From positions 3,286,001-3,350,000 of the forward strand of contig NZ_JACCFI010000001.1 of the NCBI RefSeq assembly GCF_013410355.1: a stretch of 64,000 nt of DNA, given 5' to 3'. The DNA comes from Agromyces hippuratus. Lineage in GTDB: Bacteria; Actinomycetota; Actinomycetes; Actinomycetales; Microbacteriaceae. Positions 1 through 8,518 of this stretch are shown here, one piece after another (position 1 is the first letter of the stretch; every line of letters starts with the position of its first letter). Both the position numbers and the translations under genes were made by a program. Below the pieces are notes generated by a model. It searched no databases, had not been told where the DNA came from, and saw nothing but the letters and a program-made list of their open reading frames with translations.

Positions 1-879
1 TTCATCGACAAGGCTCCGAAGAAGGGTCGCGATTACTGGCAGCTGGGCCTCTTCCTCCTGCCGGCGATGCTCTTCATCGCCATCGGCCTCGTGTACCCGG
101 CGATCCGCACGAGCCTCCTCGCGTTCCAGGACTCGAGCGGTGACTGGACGCTCGACAACTTCGTCTGGACCTTCACCCAGCCGGCCGCCATTCGCACGCT
201 GATCAACACGGTCATCTGGGTACTGCTCGTTCCGACCATCTCGACGGCCGTCGGCCTCGCCTATGCCGTGTTCATCGACAAGTCGCGCGGCGAGAAGTAC
301 TACAAGGTGATCCTGTTCATGCCGATCGCCATCTCATTCGTCGGCGCGGGCGTCATCTGGAGCTTCGTCTACGACTACAACGGGGTCGGCGAGCAGATCG
401 GCCTGTTGAACGCACTGGTCGTCGCAGCGGGCGGCGAACCGGTGCAGTGGCTGCAGACCGACCCGATCAACACCTTCCTGCTGATCGTCGTCATGATCTG
501 GATCCAGACCGGATTCGCCATGGTGCTCCTGAGCGCGGCGATCAAGGGCGTGCCGACCGAGCAGATCGAGGCCGCGCAGCTCGACGGCACGAACGGCTGG
601 CAGCGCTTCATGAACGTCACGGTGCCGGGCATCCGCGGCGCACTCGTCGTGGTGCTCACGACGATCTCGATCGCGACGCTGAAGGTCTTCGACATCGTCC
701 GCACGATGACCGCCGGAAACTTCAACACGAGCGTCATCGCCAATGAGATGTACACCCAGGCATTCCGAGCGAGCGAAGTGGGGCGCGGCTCGGCCCTCGC
801 CCTGATCCTCTTCGTGCTCGTGCTGCCGATCGTCGTCTACAACGTCAATGTGCTCCGCAAGCAGAGGGAGATCCGATGA
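1..879 (+). CDS. Sugar ABC transporter permease, MalF/AglF-like (5' end outside window)
   Basis: Membrane-spanning subunit of a CUT1-type carbohydrate importer. The frame is open from base 1 (F-I-D-K-A-P precede the first internal ATG at 67), so the real start lies upstream. About six hydrophobic spans are visible, and the EAA loop that contacts the ATPase (E-A-A-Q-L-D-G, about nt 566-590) is intact. The C-terminal part, including the T-L-K-V-F-D-I-V stretch, resembles alpha-glucoside permeases of the AglF type, but the substrate is an inference. Its stop codon overlaps the start of the second permease (ATGA at 876-879), so the two are translationally coupled. A binding protein gene probably lies upstream of the window. 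Confidence 0.9.
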   Translation, partial: FIDKAPKKGRDYWQLGLFLLPAMLFIAIGLVYPAIRTSLLAFQDSSGDWTLDNFVWTFTQPAAIRTLINTVIWVLLVPTISTAVGLAYAVFIDKSRGEKYYKVILFMPIAISFVGAGVIWSFVYDYNGVGEQIGLLNALVVAAGGEPVQWLQTDPINTFLLIVVMIWIQTGFAMVLLSAAIKGVPTEQIEAAQLDGTNGWQRFMNVTVPGIRGALVVVLTTISIATLKVFDIVRTMTAGNFNTSVIANEMYTQAFRASEVGRGSALALILFVLVLPIVVYNVNVLRKQREIR

Positions 880-1865
880 GCAGCGTCGCACCAGCCGACC
901 TCCCGGTCGGTGAGAACCTCGGCTCGATCGAGGCCGCCGAGCGCACCGAGTACGGCACCAAGACGGCCCGGGTGAAGAAACGACTGACCTCGCGCACCGC
1001 GACGGTCATCGCGCTCATCATCGCGGTGCTCTGGACCATCCCGACCTTCGGCCTGCTCGTCTCGTCGTTCCGGCCGGCCGAGCTGATCCGCACCACGGGC
1101 TGGTGGACGATCTTCCAGAACCCGGGCTTCACGCTCGACAACTACCGAGAGGTGCTGTTCTCGACCTCGTCGTCGTCACCGCAGCTCGGCTCGTACATCG
1201 TCAACTCGATCGCCATCGCGCTGATCGCCACGCTGATCCCGCTCGTCTTCGCATCGATGGCCGCATACGCGTTCGCGTGGATCCGGTTCAAGTGGGTCAA
1301 CTGGCTCTTCATCTTCGTGTTCGCGCTGCAGATCATCCCGCTGCAGATGGCGCTCGTGCCGCTGCTGCAGATCTTCTCGACGTGGCTGCGCCCGATGCAG
1401 GCCTGGTTGCACGACATGGTGCCGATCATCCCCGAGCAGAACTACCTGCCGCTGTGGCTCGCGCACTCGATGTTCGCGCTTCCGCTCGCGATCTTCCTGC
1501 TGCACAACTTCATCGCCGAGATCCCGTCCGACGTCATCGAGGCGGCGCGGGTCGACGGCGCGACGCACGGTCAGATCTTCTTCCGCATCGTGCTGCCGCT
1601 CGCGACGCCGGCGCTCGCCTCGTTCGCGATCTTCCAGTTCATCTGGGTGTGGAACGACCTGCTCGTCGCCCTGATCTTCTCCGGCGGCACGCAAGACGTC
1701 GCTCCGCTCACCCAGCGGCTGGCCGAGATGGTCGGCACGAGAGGGCAGGACTGGCAGCGACTGACCGCTGCCGCGTTCATCTCGATCGTGATTCCGCTCG
1801 GCGTCTTCTTCGGGCTGCAGCGCTACTTCGTGCGCGGGCTGCTGGCAGGCTCCACCAAGGGGTAG
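876..1865 (+). CDS. Sugar ABC transporter permease, MalG/AglG-like
   Basis: Second permease of the CUT1 importer, 329 residues. It has an N-terminal cytoplasmic stretch of about 45 residues, then six membrane spans, with the EAA loop E-A-A-R-V-D-G in the C-terminal half (about nt 1540-1560). Its start overlaps the stop of the first permease by four bases. Length and the extended periplasmic loop (containing Q-L-G-S-Y-I-V-N-S) fit AglG-like proteins. A hairpin follows at 1881-1913 and no ATPase gene follows, so the pair probably relies on a shared MsmK/UgpC-type ATPase encoded elsewhere, as is common in actinobacteria. Substrate not determinable from this fragment. Confidence 0.9.
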   Translation: MSSVAPADLPVGENLGSIEAAERTEYGTKTARVKKRLTSRTATVIALIIAVLWTIPTFGLLVSSFRPAELIRTTGWWTIFQNPGFTLDNYREVLFSTSSSSPQLGSYIVNSIAIALIATLIPLVFASMAAYAFAWIRFKWVNWLFIFVFALQIIPLQMALVPLLQIFSTWLRPMQAWLHDMVPIIPEQNYLPLWLAHSMFALPLAIFLLHNFIAEIPSDVIEAARVDGATHGQIFFRIVLPLATPALASFAIFQFIWVWNDLLVALIFSGGTQDVAPLTQRLAEMVGTRGQDWQRLTAAAFISIVIPLGVFFGLQRYFVRGLLAGSTKG

Positions 1866-1880
1866 GCCAGCGGGCACGGC

Positions 1881-1913
1881 CGGATGCCGCTCGGCCTCGG
1901 CCCGCGGCATCCG
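1881..1913 (+). terminator. Hairpin terminator after the sugar permeases
   Basis: Perfect 10-bp arms (CGGATGCCGC and GCGGCATCCG) around a 13-base loop, 15 bases after the permease stop. There is no U-tract, as is usual in high-GC actinobacteria. The arms are the GGATGCC/GGCATCC word that recurs through the window. Confidence 0.6.
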
Positions 1914-1979
1914 CTCTGCCCTGCTCCGCTTCCGGCGAACGGCGGGTGACGTGAACGGGGCCCGGAATAGGGTGATGCC

Positions 1980-3920
1980 ATGAGCATGCACGGGGGAGCA
2001 CCACGCGGCGGGGGCGGCGGTGGCGGCCGCGGCGGCGGAGGAGCCGGCGGCGGTGGCGGCCCCCGCCGAGGGTTCGCCGTCGACGAGGACGCGCAGCGGG
2101 CGGCGAACGCCGAGGCGCCGAAGATCCCGAACCTGCTCGGGCGCATCGCCGAACTCTTCGCCGGGCACAAGGCCGCCCTCATCACCACGGTGGTGCTCGT
2201 GCTCATCGGTGCGGCGCTCGCCATCATCCCGCCGCTGCTGACCCAGCGCGCGTTCGACGACGGGCTCTTCCCGGTCGACGCGAGCGGAGAGGTGTCCGGC
2301 CCGAACCTGCCGGTGCTCGTGTGGATCGTGATCGCGATGATCGCCGTGTTCGTCGTCTCGGCCCTGCTCGGCGTCTGGCAGACCTGGCTCACCGCGACGA
2401 TCGGCAACAGCGTCATGGGCACCCTCCGCGTGCGGCTCTTCACGCACCTGCAGGCCATGGAGTTGAGCTTCTTCACGCGCACGAAGACCGGCGTCATCCA
2501 GTCGCGCCTGCAGAACGACGTGGGCGGCGTCGCCGGGGTGCTGACGAACACGGTGTCGAGCGTGCTCGGCAACACGGTGACGGTGATCTCGGCGTTCATC
2601 GCGATGCTCATCCTCAACTGGCAGCTCACGATCATCGCGCTCGTGCTCATGCCGTTCATGGTCATCGCACAGCGCCGCGTCGGCCAGGTGCGGGCGCGCA
2701 TCGCCGGGAAGACCCAGGAGTCGCTCTCGGAGATGACGGCGATCACGCAGGAGACGCTGTCGGTCTCCGGCATCCTGCTCTCGAAGAGCTTCACCCGGCA
2801 GAAGAGCGAGATCGAGCGGTACGCCGACGAGAACAAGAACCAGATCGAGCTGCAGGTCAGGCAGCAGATGACGGGCCAGTGGTTCTTCGCGATGGTCAAC
2901 ATCTTCATGTCGTCGATCCCCGCGATCGTCTACCTGGTCGCCGGCTGGCTCATCGCCGGCGGCACTGCGGATGTCACGGCGGGCACGATCGTCGCATTCA
3001 CGACCGTGCAGGCACGCCTGCTGTTCCCGCTGATGGGCCTCATGCGGGTCGCGCTCGACCTGCAGACGTCGAGCGCCCTCTTCGCCCGCATCTTCGAGTA
3101 CCTCGACCTGAAGCCGGCGATCGTCGACCGGCCCGACGCCCGCGAGGTGCCGCTCGGGCCGGCGCTCGGCAGGGTGGAATTCGACGAGGTGTCCTTCCGT
3201 TACCCCGATGCCGACGGCGACTCGCGGCCGACGCTCGACGCGGTGAGCTTCACGATCGAGCCGGGGCAGTTCGCCGCGTTCGTCGGGCCGTCGGGCGCGG
3301 GCAAGACGACGGTGTCGTACCTCGTGCCGCGCCTCTACGAGGCCTCGGGCGGTGCGGTGCGCTTCGCGGGGGTCGACGTGCGGGAGCTCGACCAGGAGTC
3401 GCTCGTCTCGCACATCGGCATCGTCAGCCAGGAGACCTATCTCTTCCACGCCTCGATCGGCGAGAACCTCCGCTACGCGCGGCCGGACGCGACCGACGCC
3501 GAACTCGAGGCGGCGGCGCGAGCCGCGAACATCCACGAGACGATCGCGTCGTTCCCCGAGGGGTACGACACCGTGGTCGGCGAACGCGGCTACCGGCTTT
3601 CGGGGGGCGAGAAGCAGCGCATCGCGATCGCGCGGGTGCTGTTGAAGGACCCGGCCGTGCTCGTGCTCGACGAGGCGACGAGCGCGCTCGACACGATCTC
3701 CGAGCGGGTCGTGCAGGAGGCGCTCGACGACGCCGCCCGTGGCCGCACGACCATCGCGATCGCCCACCGGCTCTCGACCGTCGTGTCCGCCGACGTGATC
3801 TTCGTGGTCGTCGCCGGCCGCATCGTCGAGCAGGGAACGCACGCCGAGCTCGTGGGCGCCGAAGGGGTCTACGCCTCGCTCTACCGTCAGCAGGAGGAGC
3901 GTCCGGTGCTCGAGGCCTGA
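1980..3920 (+). CDS. ABC transporter, fused permease-ATPase (type I exporter half-transporter)
   Basis: 646-residue half-exporter: six-helix membrane domain (about residues 60-350) followed by one nucleotide-binding domain. Walker A is G-P-S-G-A-G-K-T-T (about residues 436-444), the signature is L-S-G-G-E (about 540) and Walker B is V-L-V-L-D-E-A-T-S-A-L-D (about 559-570), so the ATPase looks active. It is probably a homodimer exporting a lipid, drug or peptide; the substrate is unknown. The N-terminus is odd: about 33 residues that are nearly all glycine with a few arginines and prolines, probably a disordered cytoplasmic tail. ATG 1980 is used; ATG 1986 is also possible. It stands alone, with no partner half-transporter next to it. 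Confidence 0.88.
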   Translation: MSMHGGAPRGGGGGGGRGGGGAGGGGGPRRGFAVDEDAQRAANAEAPKIPNLLGRIAELFAGHKAALITTVVLVLIGAALAIIPPLLTQRAFDDGLFPVDASGEVSGPNLPVLVWIVIAMIAVFVVSALLGVWQTWLTATIGNSVMGTLRVRLFTHLQAMELSFFTRTKTGVIQSRLQNDVGGVAGVLTNTVSSVLGNTVTVISAFIAMLILNWQLTIIALVLMPFMVIAQRRVGQVRARIAGKTQESLSEMTAITQETLSVSGILLSKSFTRQKSEIERYADENKNQIELQVRQQMTGQWFFAMVNIFMSSIPAIVYLVAGWLIAGGTADVTAGTIVAFTTVQARLLFPLMGLMRVALDLQTSSALFARIFEYLDLKPAIVDRPDAREVPLGPALGRVEFDEVSFRYPDADGDSRPTLDAVSFTIEPGQFAAFVGPSGAGKTTVSYLVPRLYEASGGAVRFAGVDVRELDQESLVSHIGIVSQETYLFHASIGENLRYARPDATDAELEAAARAANIHETIASFPEGYDTVVGERGYRLSGGEKQRIAIARVLLKDPAVLVLDEATSALDTISERVVQEALDDAARGRTTIAIAHRLSTVVSADVIFVVVAGRIVEQGTHAELVGAEGVYASLYRQQEERPVLEA

Positions 3921-3966
3921 GCACCTCATCCGGCGTTTTCGGGGGACACGACTTCGCTCGAACCCC

Positions 3967-3997
3967 TTGCGATCGGTGCACCCTGCGCCGCTAGAGT
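3967..3997 (+). promoter_or_regulatory. Possible promoter in the 3921-4114 gap
   Basis: TTGCGA (3967-3972) and TAGAGT (3992-3997) are separated by 19 bases and followed by a Shine-Dalgarno-like GAGAGGGG and a GTG at 4033. The only frame behind it is 19 codons long, so the promoter's purpose is unclear. Confidence 0.25.
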
Positions 3998-4032
3998 GTG
4001 GAGCATCTTGCCGGGGGGTCGAGAGGGGCGAC

Positions 4033-4092
4033 GTGTCGACGACCGAACGAGGGGCGCCGCCCGAGGCATCCGCCGCCGACTCGGCCGAGTGA
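4033..4092 (+). CDS. Possible tiny ORF (19 codons) behind a promoter-like sequence
   Basis: GTG at 4033 follows GAGAGGGG at a suitable distance and reads 19 codons (V-S-T-T-E-R-G-A-P-P-E-A-S-...) to TGA at 4090-4092. No function is recognisable. It could be a leader peptide, the 5' stub of a deleted gene, or chance. It lies between the ABC exporter and the convergent DUF305 gene. Confidence 0.2.
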   Translation: MSTTERGAPPEASAADSAE

Positions 4093-4114
4093 GGGCGAGA
4101 GCCCGGACGATCCG

Positions 4115-4864
4115 CTAACTGCGCTCGGCGAGCATTCCGGTCATGAGCTCGATCTCGGAGGTCTGGCTGTCGACGATCGACTGCGCGAGCGCGACGACGA
4201 CGTCGTTCGTCGAGCGGGCGAGCACCGCATCGGCCATCTCGACCGCGCCCTGGTGGTGGGCGATCATGAGCTCGAGGAAGCGGCGTTCGGCCTCGACGCC
4301 GGTGAGGCCGCGCAGCTCTTCCACCTGAGCCGGTGTCGCGAGGCCGGGCATCGGCGCGCCGGGCACGTGGGCACCGGGGTCGGAGGTCGCATGGTCGCCA
4401 TGACCTGCCGCGCCGTCGAGTGCGGGGCGCGTCATCCACGTCATCGACGGCTCGGAGCCGGCCTGCGACAGGCCCCATTCGGCGAGCCAACCGTACATCT
4501 GGCCGGCCTGCTGCGCCTGCGTCGTCGCGATGTCGTAGCCGAGCAGCCGCACCTCGTCGTCGTCGGTCGCATCGCGCACGATCATCGCGAGCTCGACGCC
4601 CTGCAGGTGGTGCACCTGCATGTCGCGGGCGAACCCGGCCTCGGCGCTCGTCGTCGTGGGTGTCGGCTCGGCGAGCGTCGAGAGGCGACCGATCGAGAAC
4701 GCCACGGCCGCGACGACGATGAGGGCGACGGATGCCACGGCGATGACGGCCGCCCGGCCGCCCCGGCGCTGCCGGGGCCCGGGGGAGGGCGGCCCGATCG
4801 GCTCGGTCGGGTCGCCGGCGTCGATCACGACGTCGGCGGTCGAACGCTCGGGGGCTCGGGTCAC
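4115..4864 (-). CDS. DUF305 family membrane-anchored protein
   Basis: 249-residue protein with a cytoplasmic N-terminus, one membrane anchor (about residues 38-62) and an extracytoplasmic DUF305 domain. The family's paired-His helices are present: M-Q-V-H-H-L-Q-G-V-E and M-I-A-H-H-Q-G-A-V-E-M-A. DUF305 proteins are ferritin-like four-helix bundles often linked to copper or metal handling; the exact role is not established. The GTG start at 4864 overlaps the stop of the DUF3105 gene (GTGA), which decides the start and shows coupled translation. A longer frame runs upstream but is only a shadow of DUF3105. Confidence 0.85.
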   Translation of the reverse strand: MTRAPERSTADVVIDAGDPTEPIGPPSPGPRQRRGGRAAVIAVASVALIVVAAVAFSIGRLSTLAEPTPTTTSAEAGFARDMQVHHLQGVELAMIVRDATDDDEVRLLGYDIATTQAQQAGQMYGWLAEWGLSQAGSEPSMTWMTRPALDGAAGHGDHATSDPGAHVPGAPMPGLATPAQVEELRGLTGVEAERRFLELMIAHHQGAVEMADAVLARSTNDVVVALAQSIVDSQTSEIELMTGMLAERS

Positions 4865-5544
4865 GACACCTTGCCCGGGGCGTCGTAGGCGCCCGTGCAG
4901 AGGGCGCCGGGCTCGGGCACGTTCTGGCTCTGCCAGTACTCCTCGAAGAAGGCGGGGATGCGCTCGTCGTCGGCGCTGTCGAGGGCGAGCTGCGAGTTCC
5001 AGCCGCTCAGCACGATCGGGGAGTCGAGCCCTTCGAAGGGCGAGAGCACGACGTAGGTCGAGGGCAGGTGCGACTTCAGCGCCTCGAGCTCGGCCGCGGG
5101 CAGCTCGGGGTCGTAGGTGACCCAGATCGCGCCGTGCTCGAGCGAGTGCACGGCGTTCTCGTTCGGCACCGGCTGCTCGTAGACGCCGCAGTTCAGCCAC
5201 ATCTGGTTGTGCTCGCCGCCGGCGGGCGGCGTCTGCGCGTACTCGACGACGCCCTCGACGTGACCGGCGCCGTTGTCGAAGGTCTCGACGCCGTCGATCT
5301 TCGCGCCGTCGCCGCCGGCGCCGTACGAGGCGGGCTGCGGGGTCAGCACGATCGCCGCGACGATGACGCCCACCACCGCGACACCGCCCACGACCGCAGA
5401 CCAGATGCCGATGCGCCGGTTGCGCTTGGCCTTGGCCTCGCGCTTCTTGAACTCGGCGAGCTTGCGTTCGCGTTCAGCCGCGCGCTGCTGCTTGACGGTG
5501 TTCTGCTGCTTCACCTTGGGGGGAACGGGCGGGGTCGCGCTCAC
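4861..5544 (-). CDS. DUF3105 family membrane-anchored protein
   Basis: 227 residues: a charged, Lys/Arg/Glu-rich N-terminal helix (about 1-45), one membrane span (about 46-70), then an extracytoplasmic DUF3105 domain with the motifs H-S-L-E-H-G-A-I-W-V-T-Y and N-Q-M-W-L-N-C-G. DUF3105 is of unknown function and frequently sits next to DUF305, as here. GTG at 5544 is preferred because AGAGAGG lies about 8 bases upstream; an in-frame ATG at 5577 has no such site. The two genes form an operon, and the pairing suggests a joint role in the cell envelope, possibly metal-related. Confidence 0.82.
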   Translation of the reverse strand: MSATPPVPPKVKQQNTVKQQRAAERERKLAEFKKREAKAKRNRRIGIWSAVVGGVAVVGVIVAAIVLTPQPASYGAGGDGAKIDGVETFDNGAGHVEGVVEYAQTPPAGGEHNQMWLNCGVYEQPVPNENAVHSLEHGAIWVTYDPELPAAELEALKSHLPSTYVVLSPFEGLDSPIVLSGWNSQLALDSADDERIPAFFEEYWQSQNVPEPGALCTGAYDAPGKVS

Positions 5545-5791
5545 ACGTAGGCCTCTCTCGCATGGTTGTCGCATCAATCATATTGACGGCGCGAGCGATC
5601 AGGCTGGGAGAACGCCGGGTCGAGGCATCCGCTCGCCCCTTCGTCACCGTCGCTCGAACGGATAGAGTGGCCTCGTGATCCTCTCGCTGTGTTGTCGCTG
5701 ACGCCGACGTCGACCGACCCCACGCACGCACGATCGTTCGCCGCTCCCGTTCGCCGACCGGGCTGAACGAGCCGACAGCAAGGACCTCACC

Positions 5792-7159
5792 ATGAAGTAC
5801 GCAGACACCATCGTCGATCTCGTCGGCGACACCCCGCTCGTGAAGCTGCACCACGTCACCGAAGGCGTGACGTCGGCGACGGTGCTCGTGAAGCTCGAGT
5901 ACCTGAACCCGGGCGGCTCCTCGAAGGACCGCATCGCCGGCCGCATCATCGACGCCGCCGAGCGCGAGGGCAAGCTGAAGCCGGGCGGCACGATCGTGGA
6001 GCCGACCTCGGGCAACACCGGTGTGGGCCTCGCGCTCATCGCGCAGCAGCGCGGCTACAAGTGCATCTTCGTCTGCCCCGACAAGGTCGGCGAAGACAAG
6101 CGCAATGTGCTGACCGCCTACGGCGCCGAGGTCGTCGTGACGCCGACCGCCGTCGCGCCCGACAGCCCCGAGTCGTACTACGGGGTCTCCGACCGGCTCG
6201 CCCGCGAGATCCCCGGCGCGTTCAAGCCCGACCAGTACTCCAACCCCAACGGGCCGCGCTCGCACTACGAGACGACGGGCCCCGAGATCTGGCGCGACAC
6301 CGAGGGCGGGGTCACCCACTTCGTCGCGGGCGTCGGCACCGGCGGCACGATCACCGGCACCGGTCGGTATCTGCGCGAGGTGTCCGAAGATCGCGTGCGC
6401 ATCATCGGCGCCGACCCCGAGGGCTCGGTCTACTCGGGCGGCACCGGTCGCCCCTACCTCGTCGAAGGCGTCGGCGAGGACTTCTGGCCGACGGCGTACG
6501 ACCCCGCCGTGCCGCACGAGATCATCGCCGTCTCCGACGCCGAGTCGTTCGACATGACCCGCCGGCTCGCCCGTGAAGAGGGCATCCTGGTCGGCGGCTC
6601 GAGCGGCATGGCCGTGGTGGCGGCGCTGAAGGCCGCGGCATCCGCAGGCCCCGACGACGTGTTCGTGGTGCTGCTGCCCGACGGCGGACGCGGCTACCTC
6701 GGCAAGATCTTCAACGACAAGTGGATGCGCGCCTACGGCTTCTCGAACGCCCCGGCCGGTCACACGATCGCCGAGCTGCTCGCGGCGAAGGCCGACCGCA
6801 CCGCGCCGATCGTCTACGTGCACCCGAACGACACGGTACGCGAGGCGATCGACCGCATGACCGAGACCGGCGTCTCGCAGCTGCTCGTGCTGACCGCGGA
6901 GCCGCCCGTCGTGCTCGGCGAGGTGCTCGGGGCGCTCCATGAAGAGGCCCTGCTCGAACAGGTCTTCTCGGGGCAGGTCAAGCTCACCGACAAGGTCTCG
7001 GGCGTCGTGGGGGAGTCGCTGCCGCTCATCGGGGTCAACGAGCCCGTGGCATCCGCTCGCTCGACCTTCTCGACGACCCCCGCGGTGCTCGTCACCGACG
7101 GCGGCAAGGCGCTCGGCGTGATCACCCGCACCGACCTGCTCGCCTACCTCTCGGCCTGA
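5792..7159 (+). CDS. cbs: Cystathionine beta-synthase
   Basis: PLP enzyme that condenses serine (or O-acetylserine) with homocysteine to give cystathionine, the first step of reverse transsulfuration. 455 residues: a fold-type II catalytic domain with the PLP lysine at K45 in G-G-S-S-K-D-R and the phosphate loop G-T-G-G-T-I-T-G-T-G, then a C-terminal pair of CBS domains (about 335-455), which is typical of cystathionine beta-synthase rather than plain cysteine synthase. The next gene, 43 bases on, encodes cystathionine gamma-synthase/lyase, so the pair interconverts methionine and cysteine sulfur. The 247-base upstream gap contains no riboswitch that could be recognised. Confidence 0.93.
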   Translation: MKYADTIVDLVGDTPLVKLHHVTEGVTSATVLVKLEYLNPGGSSKDRIAGRIIDAAEREGKLKPGGTIVEPTSGNTGVGLALIAQQRGYKCIFVCPDKVGEDKRNVLTAYGAEVVVTPTAVAPDSPESYYGVSDRLAREIPGAFKPDQYSNPNGPRSHYETTGPEIWRDTEGGVTHFVAGVGTGGTITGTGRYLREVSEDRVRIIGADPEGSVYSGGTGRPYLVEGVGEDFWPTAYDPAVPHEIIAVSDAESFDMTRRLAREEGILVGGSSGMAVVAALKAAASAGPDDVFVVLLPDGGRGYLGKIFNDKWMRAYGFSNAPAGHTIAELLAAKADRTAPIVYVHPNDTVREAIDRMTETGVSQLLVLTAEPPVVLGEVLGALHEEALLEQVFSGQVKLTDKVSGVVGESLPLIGVNEPVASARSTFSTTPAVLVTDGGKALGVITRTDLLAYLSA

Positions 7160-7202
7160 CCGGCCCCGCGCACATCCACCACGCACTTCAGGAGTTCCGA
7201 CC

Positions 7203-8384
7203 ATGCACGACCACGCACGCTTCGACACCCTCGCCATCCACGCCGGGCAGGAGTTCGACCCCACCACCGGCGCCGTCATCCCGCCGATCTACCAGACCTC
7301 GACCTACGTGCAGGACGGCATCGGCGGGCTCCGCGGCGGCTACGAGTACTCGCGCGGCGGCAACCCCACGCGCACGGCGCTCGAGACGCAGCTCGCCGCG
7401 CTCGAGGGCGGCGAGCTCGGCCTGTCGTTCGCCTCGGGCCTCGCCGCCGAAGACGCGCTGCTGCGCACCGTGCTCGCGCCGGGCGATCACGTCGTCATCG
7501 GCAACGACGTCTACGGCGGCACGCATCGGCTCATCCGCCGCGTGCACGGCGCCTGGGGCGTGCGTCACACGACCGTCGACACGAGCGACCTCGACGCGGT
7601 GCGCGCGGCGATCGAGCCGTCGACGAAGGTGCTCTGGATCGAGACGCCGTCGAACCCCCTCATGAAGATCTCGGATGTCGCGGCGCTCGCCGAACTCGGC
7701 CGCGCCGCGGGCGTGCTCGTGGTCGTCGACAACACCTTCGCCTCGCCCGCGCTGCAGCAGCCGCTCGCCCTCGGCGCCGACGTCGTCGTGCACTCGACGA
7801 CGAAGTACCTCGGCGGCCACTCCGACGTCGTCGGCGGCGCGCTCGTGTTCGCCGGCGGTCTCGGCGACGCCGGTCGCCCCGAACTCGCCGACCTCGCCGA
7901 GCGCGTGACGTTCACGCAGTTCGCGGCGGGCGCGGTCTCGGGTCCGTTCGACGCGTTCCTCACCTCGCGCGGCATCAAGACGCTCGGCGTGCGCATGGAC
8001 CGCCACAGCTCGAACGCCCTCGCGATCGCCCGGCGCCTCGACGAGCACGCCGGCATCGAGCGCGTGTACTACCCGGGGCTCGAGTCGCATCCGGGTCACG
8101 AGCTGGCCGCCCGGCAGATGTCGGGGTTCGGCGGCATGCTCTCGATCTCGCTCGCGGGCGGCGGCGAGGCCGCACGCCGGTTCGCCGAGTCGACCGAGCT
8201 CTTCCAGCTCGCCGAGTCGCTCGGCGGCGTGGAGTCGCTCGTCAACTACCCGTCGGAGATGACGCACGCCTCGGTGAAGGGCACCGACGCCGAGGTGCCC
8301 GAGTCGATCGTGCGCCTGTCGGTCGGCATCGAGGACGTCGCCGACCTGCTCGCCGACATCGACGGGGCGCTCGCCCGCCTGTAG
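7203..8384 (+). CDS. metB: Cystathionine gamma-synthase/gamma-lyase
   Basis: Fold-type I PLP enzyme of the Cys/Met metabolism family, 393 residues, cytosolic. The PLP lysine is K201 in H-S-T-T-K-Y-L-G-G-H-S-D, with the substrate motifs Y-E-Y-S-R-G-G-N-P-T near residue 50 and S-L-G-G-V-E-S-L near the C-terminus. Family members act as cystathionine gamma-synthase or gamma-lyase, and sequence alone does not separate the two reliably. Because it follows a cystathionine beta-synthase, the lyase direction (cystathionine to cysteine) is at least as likely as synthesis. ATG at 7203 is preceded by AGGAG at good spacing. Confidence 0.9.
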   Translation: MHDHARFDTLAIHAGQEFDPTTGAVIPPIYQTSTYVQDGIGGLRGGYEYSRGGNPTRTALETQLAALEGGELGLSFASGLAAEDALLRTVLAPGDHVVIGNDVYGGTHRLIRRVHGAWGVRHTTVDTSDLDAVRAAIEPSTKVLWIETPSNPLMKISDVAALAELGRAAGVLVVVDNTFASPALQQPLALGADVVVHSTTKYLGGHSDVVGGALVFAGGLGDAGRPELADLAERVTFTQFAAGAVSGPFDAFLTSRGIKTLGVRMDRHSSNALAIARRLDEHAGIERVYYPGLESHPGHELAARQMSGFGGMLSISLAGGGEAARRFAESTELFQLAESLGGVESLVNYPSEMTHASVKGTDAEVPESIVRLSVGIEDVADLLADIDGALARL

Positions 8385-8518
8385 CGGCATCCGTTCGGCG
8401 CGGCATCCGTTCGTCACCTGCCTGCGAGGCGCCTGACGGAGGGTGTGCGCGCCCGCTGGAGTGGGAGAATGGGAGCAGGCGCACGGCACGACTCCGGCGC
8501 TTCGGGAGATGAGCTCTC

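Noticed and set aside
5545..5791. SAM or other methionine-related riboswitch before cystathionine beta-synthase
   Set aside because: No conserved S-box or SAM-II/IV core could be seen in the 247 bases. Only a plain leader is supported.
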